NCBI GenBank assembly: GCA_015152515.1
Contig: SUTV01000003.1
Span: 124,001-188,000 of the forward strand
Reading direction: 5' to 3'
DNA from: Cyanobacteria bacterium SIG29
GTDB lineage: Bacteria > Cyanobacteriota > Vampirovibrionia > Gastranaerophilales > Gastranaerophilaceae
DNA length: 64,000 nt
Below the pieces are notes generated by a model, which was not told the origin of the DNA, did not search any database, and saw nothing but the letters and a program-made list of their open reading frames with translations. This document shows, piece after piece, positions 10,012-17,983 of the stretch. The stretch's first letter is position 1, and every line of letters starts with the position of its first letter. Both the position numbers and the translations under genes were made by a program.

Positions 10012-10020
10012 TGCTATAAT
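10012..10020 (+). promoter_or_regulatory. Extended -10 promoter (TGCTATAAT) for the BlaI-like operon
   Basis: TGCTATAAT, an extended -10 element, lies about 63 bases upstream of the BlaI-like start. The gene itself has a strong AAAGGAAGGG Shine-Dalgarno sequence. The same nine-base element recurs before bioD (30265) and at 54631. Confidence 0.55.
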
Positions 10021-10083
10021 AGTAGTAATTAATTAGTTTATTATTATTTTTTATATAAAAATTGAATATAAAAGGAAGGGTTC

Positions 10084-10428
10084 ATGGCGTTTACACACGG
10101 AAGTCTTGAAAGTGAAATTCTTAATGCTGTTTGGAACATGGAAGAAAACGGCTTAAATCCAATAGATATTTCTGTTAGCGAAGTATTGGCTGAAATAAAT
10201 AATACAGGAAACATCCGCGCATATACTACAGTTAAAACTGTAATGGATAGATTAGTTGATAAAAATTTATTAGAAAGACAAAAAAGCGGAAAAAAATTCT
10301 GCTATAAATCTGTTGAATCAAGAGAAAAAATGGCTACAACTGCTATTAATAAATTAGCAAATCAATTCTTTAATAACGATATTCGTTCTTTAATGAGAGC
10401 GCTTGAAAAACAATGCACAAACGTATAA
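10084..10428 (+). CDS. BlaI/MecI/CopY-family winged-helix repressor
   Basis: 114 residues with the family layout: an N-terminal winged helix-turn-helix (LESEILNAVW, then the recognition-helix region YTTVKTVMDRLVDKNLLERQKSGKKFCY) and a short C-terminal dimerisation helix. Members repress beta-lactamase or metal-export operons and are inactivated by cleavage from a BlaR1/MecR1 sensor protease. No BlaR1-like M56 peptidase is in this window. A strong GGAAGGG ribosome site is present. The downstream gene overlaps by 16 bases, so the two are probably translated together. The target genes could be this operon or the hydrolase genes that follow. Confidence 0.85.
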   Translation: MAFTHGSLESEILNAVWNMEENGLNPIDISVSEVLAEINNTGNIRAYTTVKTVMDRLVDKNLLERQKSGKKFCYKSVESREKMATTAINKLANQFFNNDIRSLMRALEKQCTNV

Positions 10429-10793
10429 AACAAGAATATAGTGAATTAAGAAAACAAGTTGCCGATATTTTTATTGCAGTTTTAACAGAAAAGTTGTGCG
10501 TTCGTGATGCTTTAGCGACTTTTCCAAAAGACTGTGAAGACAAAACTATTATTGCAGCTTGGCATGCGCTATGCCATTTAGAAGCAGACGAAGACCTTAG
10601 AAATAAGGATACAATGTATAAGCAAGAACAAGATGAATACATTGAATTTATTGCTTTTACTCTTCAAAAAGGTGAAGAATTACCAACAAATATAATAAAT
10701 GCTTATCTACCTTATCATAATGAAGCTCTAATTTCGCCAAGCAAAAGTTTTAAGGGGATTATCAAAAAATTAAAACGATTTTTATGTTGCTAA
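10413..10793 (+). CDS. Uncharacterised helical protein coupled to BlaI-like repressor
   Basis: 126 residues, not recognised. It overlaps the repressor gene by 16 bases and is in the same operon. The composition suggests an alpha-helical soluble protein. The C-terminus is basic and ends KKLKRFLCC, two terminal cysteines that could be lipidated, bind metal or form disulfides; this is speculation. There is no signal peptide. Its position suggests an effector or co-regulator of the BlaI-like protein. Confidence 0.6.
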   Translation: MHKRIKQEYSELRKQVADIFIAVLTEKLCVRDALATFPKDCEDKTIIAAWHALCHLEADEDLRNKDTMYKQEQDEYIEFIAFTLQKGEELPTNIINAYLPYHNEALISPSKSFKGIIKKLKRFLCC

Positions 10794-10864
10794 ACCACAT
10801 TGTTTAGTGTATTCCTTTTCTCTTTTAATTTTGTTAAAATTCAAATATAAAAAGGGAGAAGAAT

Positions 10865-11542
10865 ATGAGAAAACTAACTTATATTGGGCATAGTGCTTTT
10901 TTTATCGAAAAAGACTGGGATGGAATTTTAATAGACCCTTTTATTTCGGGGAATCCTACAGCAAATTTTGACTACAAAAAGAAAAGAATTTCTCATATAT
11001 TTGTAACTCACGCACACCATGACCATTTAGGTGATGCCATTGAAATTTCAAAAAACACAGGGGCAATAATTGTAGCATCATTCGAATTAGCAAATTATTG
11101 TATTAGCAAAGGCGCAAAAGCTATTGGAATTAACGCTGGAGCACACTTAAATTTCAAGTGGGGAAGTGTTCGAGCACTAAACGCAAGTCATTCTAGTTCT
11201 AACCCTGATTTAGCCTATGGTGGCGCTTGCCTAAGTTATTTATTTGATATTGATGGAACAACAATATATCATGCCGGCGATACTTCTTTAATTCCTGATT
11301 TTTCATTAATTGGTGAACTATACAACCCATATTATGCGCTTTTACCTATTGGTGGAATTTATACAATGGGTATGGAAGAAGCTGCTATTGCAGCAAAAAT
11401 GTTATATTCAATGGAAGTTATTCCAATGCACTATAACACCTTCCCACCAATAAAAGTTGATGTTCAAAAATTTGTAGATTTATTGGAAGCACAGGGGCAA
11501 AAATGCCTACCATTAAAAGCAAACGAATATGTTGAGTTATGA
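10865..11542 (+). CDS. UPF0173-type metal-dependent hydrolase (MBL fold), copy 1
   Basis: 225 residues. Metallo-beta-lactamase fold with H49-A-H51-H-D53-H54 metal motif, HAGDT at 136-140 and PMHYNT at 187-192, matching the UPF0173/YtkL-type metal-dependent hydrolases. The substrate is unknown. A strong AAGGGAGAAG site precedes the ATG. The protein differs from the copy at 11829-12506 at about 19 of 225 positions by my count. Its 3' end overlaps the remnant DUF3326 reading frame by 14 bases, mirroring the overlap seen at the intact second copy. Confidence 0.92.
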   Translation: MRKLTYIGHSAFFIEKDWDGILIDPFISGNPTANFDYKKKRISHIFVTHAHHDHLGDAIEISKNTGAIIVASFELANYCISKGAKAIGINAGAHLNFKWGSVRALNASHSSSNPDLAYGGACLSYLFDIDGTTIYHAGDTSLIPDFSLIGELYNPYYALLPIGGIYTMGMEEAAIAAKMLYSMEVIPMHYNTFPPIKVDVQKFVDLLEAQGQKCLPLKANEYVEL

Positions 11543-11627
11543 AATAACAAAAAACATATTAAAGAAGAATGATATAATAGAATTAGATACATACAAAGAA
11601 GCTTACAATTACCTAAAGGAAATATAA
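11529..11627 (+). pseudogene. Internally deleted DUF3326 remnant, still an open 32-codon frame
   Basis: The ATG overlaps the end of hydrolase copy 1, as in the intact copy. The frame reads MLSYE and then continues ITKNILKKNDIIELDTYK..., corresponding to the first few and the last ~28 residues of the DUF3326 protein encoded at 12487-13488. About 900 bases have been lost between them without breaking the frame. The stop codon lies directly against the next ATG (TAA then ATG at 11628). It could be a dead remnant, or a retained leader that couples translation to the chimeric gene. Confidence 0.8.
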
Positions 11628-12506
11628 ATGTTTAAAAATAAAACTGGTTTTACCCTTACAGAAGTACTTGTAACTCTAGCTATTGTTGGGGTAATAATAG
11701 CCATTTCAATACTAACAATAAGAATAGTGAAAACTTCACATAGTTCATCATCCTATTTTGAATTTAAAAACATTCCAAAAATTGCCGCAGAAATGATTGC
11801 GGGGAAAGATATAAAAATGAAAAAAAATATGGGAAGATTAACTTATATTGGACATAGTGCTTTTTTTATAGAAAAAGATGGGGAAGGAATTTTAATAGAC
11901 CCTTTTATTTCTGGAAATCCTGTTGCCAATTTTGATTATAAAAATAAAAGAATTTCTCATATATTTGTAACTCACGCACACCATGACCATTTAGGTGATG
12001 CCATTGAAATATCTAAAAATACAGGAGCAATAATTGTAGCTTCTTTTGAATTAGCAAATTATTGTATAGAAAAAGGTGCAAAAGCAATTGGTGTAAACGC
12101 TGGTGCACATTTGAATTTTAATTGGGGCAGTGTTCGAGCACTAAACGCAAGTCATTCTAGTTCAAACCCTGATTTAGCCTATGGTGGTGCTTGTCTAAGT
12201 TATTTATTTGATATTGATGGAACAACAATATATCATGCCGGCGATACTGGTTTAATTCCTGATTTTTCATTAATTGGGGAAATATATAATCCTTATTATG
12301 CAATACTACCTATTGGGGGAATCTATACAATGGGTATAGAAGAAGCAGCAATAGCTGCAAAAATGTTATACGCAACAGAAGTTATTCCAATGCACTATAA
12401 CACCTTCCCACCAATAAAAGTTGATATTACAAAATTTGTAAATCTATTGAAAGCACAAGGTCAAAAATGCTTACCATTAAAGGCAAATGAATATGTTGAG
12501 TTATGA
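11628..12506 (+). CDS. Chimera: type IV prepilin N-terminus fused to MBL-fold hydrolase (copy 2)
   Basis: 292 residues. Residues 1-60 are a prepilin start: a short basic leader, the G7|FTLTE cleavage site with Glu at +5, and a hydrophobic helix to about 34. They match the beginning of the intact pseudopilin at 13481. A short linker follows, and from M68 comes a complete UPF0173-type hydrolase with the same HAHHDH and HAGDT motifs as copy 1. If translated as one protein, the hydrolase would be membrane anchored with its catalytic domain outside the cytoplasm. Internal ATGs at 11817 and 11829 could give a free hydrolase, but no Shine-Dalgarno sequence precedes them, whereas copy 1 has a strong one. 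Confidence 0.8.
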   Translation: MFKNKTGFTLTEVLVTLAIVGVIIAISILTIRIVKTSHSSSSYFEFKNIPKIAAEMIAGKDIKMKKNMGRLTYIGHSAFFIEKDGEGILIDPFISGNPVANFDYKNKRISHIFVTHAHHDHLGDAIEISKNTGAIIVASFELANYCIEKGAKAIGVNAGAHLNFNWGSVRALNASHSSSNPDLAYGGACLSYLFDIDGTTIYHAGDTGLIPDFSLIGEIYNPYYAILPIGGIYTMGIEEAAIAAKMLYATEVIPMHYNTFPPIKVDITKFVNLLKAQGQKCLPLKANEYVEL

Positions 12507-13488
12507 TAAAACAAAACCATTAATTGCGTTTATCGTTCCAACAGGAATTGGCGCAAGCATTGGCGGATACGCAGGTGATGCTTCAACATATGCTAGAAAA
12601 TTCACAAAAGATTTTAACGTAATAGTTAACCCTAATGTAGTAAATGCTGCTTGTTTTTCTGGAATAAGCGAAAATATGCTTTATACAGAAGGATGGTCTC
12701 TTTCTCAATTCATAAAAGGAAATATCTATCTAATTCCATCTAAAAATAATAAAATTGGAATTATTTTTGACAAAGGAATTTCTCAAGGCATTTTAAATGT
12801 TCACTTTAATACAATAAACGCTGTAAAAACAGTATATGGAATAGAAATAGAAGCATACGAAATCACAGAAGAACCTTGCGAAGTAAAATTTTATAACACT
12901 GAAAGTGGAATTTCATCTGGTAGCGTATTAAACAACGAAACTCTTTTAAAAGCTGGGAAAAAACTTTTAGAAAAAGGAGTAAATGTTATTGCCGTTGTAT
13001 GCAAATTTGACGAACCACCAGAAGATAATTATAAAGATGGCGAAGGTGTGGATATTGTTGGCGGTGTTGAAGCTGTTATTTCCCATTATTTAGCAAGAGA
13101 ACTCCAAGTGCCAGTTGTTCACGCACCAGCTTTTGAAAATATAACTATCACAAAAGACTTAGTAGATGAAAAAGCAGCAGCCGAATATATTACACCAACT
13201 TTTTTACCTTGCTTACTAATAGCACTTAAAAATGCACCGTTATTTTCTACTAAAAAAGTGGAAGAGTATATTAATAGAAACGATTTAAAAGCGATTTTAT
13301 TACCATATAATGCACTAGGTTCATCAATTGTATCTGATGCAATAAAAAATAATATCAAAGTCCTTGCTATAAAAGAGAATTCATCTATTTTAAAAATAAC
13401 AAAAGATATATTAAATAAAAATGATATAATAGAATTAAATACATACAAAGAAGCATACAACTATTTAAAGGAAACAATGAATGTTTAA
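12487..13488 (+). CDS. DUF3326 family protein
   Basis: 333 residues. The N-terminal PTGIGASIGGYAGD (residues 18-31) and an overall alpha/beta pattern match DUF3326, a family I know mainly from cyanobacteria; biochemical function is unknown. Overlaps: 20 bases with the upstream hydrolase and 8 bases (ATGTTTAA) with the downstream pseudopilin, so the three genes are tightly coupled. Other notable stretches are DEPPEDNYKDGEGVDIVGG and LPYNALGSS, possible nucleotide- or sugar-binding loops (inference only). There are no membrane segments. Confidence 0.8.
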   Translation: MNMLSYDKTKPLIAFIVPTGIGASIGGYAGDASTYARKFTKDFNVIVNPNVVNAACFSGISENMLYTEGWSLSQFIKGNIYLIPSKNNKIGIIFDKGISQGILNVHFNTINAVKTVYGIEIEAYEITEEPCEVKFYNTESGISSGSVLNNETLLKAGKKLLEKGVNVIAVVCKFDEPPEDNYKDGEGVDIVGGVEAVISHYLARELQVPVVHAPAFENITITKDLVDEKAAAEYITPTFLPCLLIALKNAPLFSTKKVEEYINRNDLKAILLPYNALGSSIVSDAIKNNIKVLAIKENSSILKITKDILNKNDIIELNTYKEAYNYLKETMNV

Positions 13489-14491
13489 AAATAAAACTGG
13501 TTTTACTCTTGCAGAAGTACTTATAACTTTAACTGTAGTTGGGGTAATAATGGCTATTTCTGTACAAACTATAAGAATAGTAAAAGCCTCATATAGCTCA
13601 TTGGCTTATTTTGAATATAAAAACATTCAAAGAATCGCAGCAGAAATGATTGCAGGCAAACTACCTACAAATATCACTGTAAATGGTAGTTATATTCAAC
13701 CTCCATCAGAACTTGGATTATTAATGAATGGAAAAGGTTATGCAGCAATGCTTACGAAAAACGATACTCTTTTTTGTAGATATCTTGTAAGTTTAGCAAA
13801 CGTATCTGGTCCAGATAACTGTGATAACCAATTTACAGCAGAATTTAATAATACAACTAATGAACCTGAGATAAAAGACCTTAATGTTGATGCTCCAACA
13901 TTCATAACAACAAGTGGAAGAAGATATTACATTTCAGGAAGAACAACACACACAAAAGTTTCTGATATTTTTGGATATAGACTTATTGCTGTTGATTTAA
14001 ATGGCAATCAAAAACCAAACATAGCACAAAGAAAAAATAACTCAGATAGAAGAATTCCAGATATTGTAACCTTCTTATTATTAGATTCTGGAGATATCTT
14101 CCCATTAAGTCATGCAGCAGATAATACTGAAATGCCAGATGGAAGAATGGTTGTATATTTAAATTCCAAAATCAAAGGTTATTATTTTGCAAACATAAAT
14201 AGACCTGATGATAAAAAAGCTGTTGAATGTACAAAATTAAGAAATGAAGACGGCGAGCCTGCTTGTAATTTTTCAGTAGTTTATGTTCAAAATAAACATG
14301 ATGGAAAAGGACTTTCTTTCTATAGTTATAGGAAAGCATATTGTTCTGCACTAGGGGAAAAAGAATCTCTATACAAAACATACTGCGATGGAATTGGACA
14401 AGATTCACTGTGTCCACCTTCTTCAGATCCAAAACAATTTGACCTTTGCCGTGTAGAAAATATCAAACCAGCATTTAGATATAATTTCTAA
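13481..14491 (+). CDS. Type IV pilin-like protein / pseudopilin
   Basis: 336 residues. Prepilin leader MFKNKTG|FTLAE with Glu +5 and a hydrophobic helix of about 25 residues, the class III signal cut and N-methylated by a PilD-type peptidase. The rest is a large exported domain with paired cysteines (for example FCRYL...DNCDN and YCDGIGQDSLC), likely disulfides. It is longer than classical pilins (about 150 residues) and lacks the usual compact pilin C-terminus, so it is probably a minor pilin, a type II secretion pseudopilin or a lineage-specific surface protein. Its ATG overlaps the DUF3326 stop. Confidence 0.85.
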   Translation: MFKNKTGFTLAEVLITLTVVGVIMAISVQTIRIVKASYSSLAYFEYKNIQRIAAEMIAGKLPTNITVNGSYIQPPSELGLLMNGKGYAAMLTKNDTLFCRYLVSLANVSGPDNCDNQFTAEFNNTTNEPEIKDLNVDAPTFITTSGRRYYISGRTTHTKVSDIFGYRLIAVDLNGNQKPNIAQRKNNSDRRIPDIVTFLLLDSGDIFPLSHAADNTEMPDGRMVVYLNSKIKGYYFANINRPDDKKAVECTKLRNEDGEPACNFSVVYVQNKHDGKGLSFYSYRKAYCSALGEKESLYKTYCDGIGQDSLCPPSSDPKQFDLCRVENIKPAFRYNF

Positions 14492-14579
14492 AAATTTGTA
14501 AAATATTCATAAAATAATAACAAATTTTTTTATTACATATTTATAATATAACTGTGTTTATTTATGTAGGATTATTATT

Positions 14580-14981
14580 ATGAGTATGAAAGTTCCTGTT
14601 GAAATTCCATCTGGTTTGATAAGACCAAAACAAGATAAAAAAATGACTGTTGAAAACGCAGAACTTAAAATTGCCCTTCAGCAAGCAGCAGATAATGCTG
14701 ATTTAAACTTAACTGAAAGATTAGCAATAAATAAGAAATTTTTTCCAGATGGCGACGGGTTTGATACAACACCAAAATATGATGATATTTTAGAAATTAC
14801 AACTTATTATAAAAAAGATAGCGATGAAAAAGATAACTTTAATGAAGAAGCGCTTGAACTAGCATTAAGAACAACTGATGGAGTTGTAAAAGATACTCAT
14901 AGACAATCAAGTAAAAGTAGTTTCCAAACAAACCTAGAAAATGCGCTAAAAAAATTAGCGAAAGTAGTACAAGATTGGTAA
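14580..14981 (+). CDS. Uncharacterised small acidic protein
   Basis: 133 residues, not recognised. Soluble, no signal peptide. It contains a DGDGFD stretch near residues 57-62 that resembles a calcium-loop or dockerin-like segment but is too short to assign. The C-terminus is helical (TNLENALKKLAKVVQDW). A TATAAT box lies about 35 bases upstream, and TAGGATTATT before the ATG may serve as ribosome site. It is monocistronic, with a perfect hairpin terminator right after it. Confidence 0.65.
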   Translation: MSMKVPVEIPSGLIRPKQDKKMTVENAELKIALQQAADNADLNLTERLAINKKFFPDGDGFDTTPKYDDILEITTYYKKDSDEKDNFNEEALELALRTTDGVVKDTHRQSSKSSFQTNLENALKKLAKVVQDW

Positions 14982-14995
14982 TAAACATACATAAA

Positions 14996-15024
14996 AAAAG
15001 AGCCGTTTAATAAACGGCTCTTTT
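14996..15024. terminator. Bidirectional terminator between the 133-residue gene and ileS
   Basis: A perfect 14-bp inverted repeat (arms 14996-15009 and 15011-15024, core GAGCCGTTTA) starting with A4 and ending with T4. It serves convergent genes on both strands. Confidence 0.9.
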
Positions 15025-15031
15025 AATTTAT

Positions 15032-17872
15032 TTAGTCTTTATTTGTTATTGCATTATAACAATCTTCACAAATTGTCTCATATCCATCAATAGTGCCAAG
15101 TGGTCTATATTTCCAACATCTTTCACACTTTTCACCTTGTGCTTTTGTTACATAAACACTATATCCTTCTTCAGAATATTCATTCATAACATCTGTTGGT
15201 TTTTCTGTTACCACAAAGGCTTGTGATGTAATAAAGATATTACACAATTCTTTTTCATATTTTTTCAATAATTCAGCTTTATCAGAAATGATATAAACAG
15301 CTGTTTCAAGTGAACTACCAATTTTCTTATCAGCTCTTAATGGTTCAATAGCTTTTGTAGCAATTTCACGCGCTTTTAAGATTTGAGTAAATTCTTCTTC
15401 TAAAGCTGTATTATTCCATTCTTCTTTATATTCAGGCCAGTTTGATAATAAAATACTTTCCAAACCATCTTTTTGCATTTCTGGAGTATTATTCCAAATA
15501 TCTTCTGCTTGGTGAGGCATAACCGGAACTAAAATTCTAGTTAAAGCTTGAGCTATTTCATAAAGAACTGTTTGACAAGCGCGTCTAGATAATGATTTTT
15601 TACCACTTGTATATAATCTATCTTTTACAATATCTAAATAGAATGAGCTTAAATCAACAGCCGCAAAATTTTGTAGATATTGGAAATAACGATAAAATTC
15701 ATAAGTTTCAAACGCATCAGTTACATTTGCAATTAATGTATTTAATTTATGAAGTGCAAATTTATCAATAGCTTTTAAATCTTCATATTTCACATAATCT
15801 GTTTTTGGATCAAAATCATATATGTTACCAAGTAAAAATCTAGCTGTATTTCTAGTCTTTTTAAAGATTTCAACTAATTGTTTAATGATTGTATCACCAA
15901 TTTTAACATCATTTCTATAATCAATAGATGCTGCCCAAAGTCTTAATACATCAGCACCATAAACTTTAATTATTTCTTGAGGAACTACAACATTACCAAT
16001 TGATTTACTCATTTTTCTGCCTTCACCATCAAGAACAAAACCATGAGTTAAAACTGATTTATAAGGTGCTTTTCCTGTTGTAGCAACTGATGTTAATAAT
16101 GAAGATTGGAACCAACCTCTATGTTGGTCAGAACCTTCTAAATACATTTCAACTGGTAATTCACCAAGTTCTTCACTACGTTTATGAACAACAGCTCTAT
16201 GAGTAACACCAGAATCGAACCAAACATCCATAATATCTGTTTCTTTTCTAAAATGAACACCACCACATTTTGGACATTTATAACCTTGTGGCATAAGTTC
16301 TTCTACTGGATGATTTACCCAAGCGTCAGAGCTTTCTTTTTCAAATAATCTAGCAACAAATTCAATTGTTTCATCATTAACAATAACTTCCTTACAGTCT
16401 TCACAATAGAATACTGGTATTGGAACACCCCAAGCTCTTTGACGAGAAATACACCAGTCAGTTCTATTTTCTACCATGTTAGAAATTCTTGTTTCTCCAG
16501 CAGCAGGGAACCATTTAACTTTTTTAATTTCTTCTAAAGTTTGTTCTTTGAACATATCAACTTTAACAAACCATTGGTCAGTTGCTCTGTAAATAACAGG
16601 ATTTTTACATCTCCAACAATGTGGATAGCTGTGAGAAATATCATGTTTAGCTAATAATGCTTTTTTAGCTTCTAATTTTTCTATAACTAAAGTATTACCT
16701 TTATAATATGGAATACCTTCTAAATCTTCATCTTGGAATAATTCACTTCTTTGCCAAATACCTTTAGAATCAAGTGGAGAAAGTGTTTTTATACCATATT
16801 TTTGGCAAACTTCCCAGTCTTCTAAACCGTGTCCAGGAGCTGTATGAACACAACCAGTACCAGCATCTAATGTAACGTGATCACCAAGAATTACTTTACT
16901 TAATCTGTTATAAAGTGGATGGAATACATTTAAGTTTTCCATTTCGCCACCTTTTAAAGTACCGATAACTTTAATATCTGCTTCTTCCCAAGCAACATCT
17001 TTTAAGAATGCACCTAATAAATCTGTTGCTACAACATAACGGTCATTGTTATATTCAAATACTGTATATTCAAGTCTCGCATTTAAACAAACAGCTAAAT
17101 TTGATGGAATTGTCCAAGGAGTTGTTGTCCAAATAACAACATATAAATCTTTTTCTGATTTTTCATTAATAATTGAATAAACTTTTTCTTGGTCAGCACT
17201 ATCAAATTTAAAACGAACATAAATACTTGTTGAAGTATGGTCAGCATATTCAACTTCTGCTTCAGCCAAAGCAGTTTCACAAGAAGCACACCAATAAACA
17301 GGTTTTAAACCTTTTTGAACATAACCTTTTTTGAACATTTCACCAAAAACTCTGATTTGTTCAGCTTCAAATTTTGGAGCAATTGTTAAATAAGGCTCAG
17401 CCCAATTTCCCCAAACGCCTAAACGTTTAAAATCAGCTTCTTGACCTTTTAAGTTCTCTAGTGCAAATTCACGGCATTTTTTTCTAAGTTCACCAGGTGT
17501 TAATGCTTGTCTTCCACCTTTTATTGTTTTAACAACAGCATTTTCAATTGGTAACCCATGAGCATCATATCCAGGAACATAAGGTGCATAATAGCCTCTT
17601 TGAGATTTATATTTAATGATAATATCTTTTAAAATTTTATTTAAAGCGTGTCCGATATGGATTTTTCCAGAACTTAAATATGGAGGACCATCATGGAGAA
17701 TAAATTTATTAGCTTTATCTCTTTGTGCTAAATTCTTTTCATAAATTTTGTCATCTTCCCAAAACTTTTGAGTTATCGGCTCTTTTTGAGCTGCATTTGC
17801 TCTCATTTCAAGAGTTGTTTTAGGTAAATTTATACTATCTTTATAATCTTTTTTTTCTGTTGTTTCTGACAT
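15032..17872 (-). CDS. ileS: Isoleucyl-tRNA synthetase
   Basis: 946 residues from the ATG at 17872. AAGGTGG is 6 bases upstream of it, and the GTG three codons earlier lies within that ribosome site. Class I synthetase: HIGH motif at 72-75, CP1 editing region with WTTTPWTIPSN, KMSKS at 620-624, and a C-terminal zinc finger (CERCWKYRP ... CEDC). It charges tRNA-Ile and hydrolyses mischarged valine. Length and layout are normal for bacterial IleS of the zinc-containing type. No T-box leader was seen upstream. Confidence 0.97.
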   Translation of the reverse strand: MSETTEKKDYKDSINLPKTTLEMRANAAQKEPITQKFWEDDKIYEKNLAQRDKANKFILHDGPPYLSSGKIHIGHALNKILKDIIIKYKSQRGYYAPYVPGYDAHGLPIENAVVKTIKGGRQALTPGELRKKCREFALENLKGQEADFKRLGVWGNWAEPYLTIAPKFEAEQIRVFGEMFKKGYVQKGLKPVYWCASCETALAEAEVEYADHTSTSIYVRFKFDSADQEKVYSIINEKSEKDLYVVIWTTTPWTIPSNLAVCLNARLEYTVFEYNNDRYVVATDLLGAFLKDVAWEEADIKVIGTLKGGEMENLNVFHPLYNRLSKVILGDHVTLDAGTGCVHTAPGHGLEDWEVCQKYGIKTLSPLDSKGIWQRSELFQDEDLEGIPYYKGNTLVIEKLEAKKALLAKHDISHSYPHCWRCKNPVIYRATDQWFVKVDMFKEQTLEEIKKVKWFPAAGETRISNMVENRTDWCISRQRAWGVPIPVFYCEDCKEVIVNDETIEFVARLFEKESSDAWVNHPVEELMPQGYKCPKCGGVHFRKETDIMDVWFDSGVTHRAVVHKRSEELGELPVEMYLEGSDQHRGWFQSSLLTSVATTGKAPYKSVLTHGFVLDGEGRKMSKSIGNVVVPQEIIKVYGADVLRLWAASIDYRNDVKIGDTIIKQLVEIFKKTRNTARFLLGNIYDFDPKTDYVKYEDLKAIDKFALHKLNTLIANVTDAFETYEFYRYFQYLQNFAAVDLSSFYLDIVKDRLYTSGKKSLSRRACQTVLYEIAQALTRILVPVMPHQAEDIWNNTPEMQKDGLESILLSNWPEYKEEWNNTALEEEFTQILKAREIATKAIEPLRADKKIGSSLETAVYIISDKAELLKKYEKELCNIFITSQAFVVTEKPTDVMNEYSEEGYSVYVTKAQGEKCERCWKYRPLGTIDGYETICEDCYNAITNKD

Positions 17873-17983
17873 GTCTTCCACCTTTTAACTTTCCAGACAA
17901 CATTGTAGTATAAACATATTTAATAGACAAAATTATGATTAAAAATTTTATGTTATCATAATAAAAAAACTAGGGAGAAATAT

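Larger units (their letters stand above)
10865..13690 (+). repeat. Rearranged tandem duplication of an MBL-hydrolase / DUF3326 / pseudopilin block
   Basis: The order hydrolase, DUF3326, prepilin appears twice. Copy 1 is hydrolase (10865-11542), a DUF3326 remnant (11529-11627), and the first 60 codons of a prepilin (11628-11807). Copy 2 is hydrolase (about 11829-12506), intact DUF3326 (12487-13488), and intact prepilin (13481-14491). Corresponding parts align without gaps: about 19 changes in 225 residues for the hydrolases and 14 in 60 for the prepilin starts. The divergence argues for a real old duplication rather than an assembly error. Confidence 0.85.

Noticed and set aside
10865-12506. 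Hydrolase duplication as a simple assembly artefact
   Set aside because: The two copies differ at about 19 of 225 residues and have different upstream sequences, which does not fit duplicated identical contig ends; still worth a long-read check.
17873-17983. T-box leader upstream of ileS
   Set aside because: The gap is about 110 bases with no T-box core sequence or antiterminator stem.
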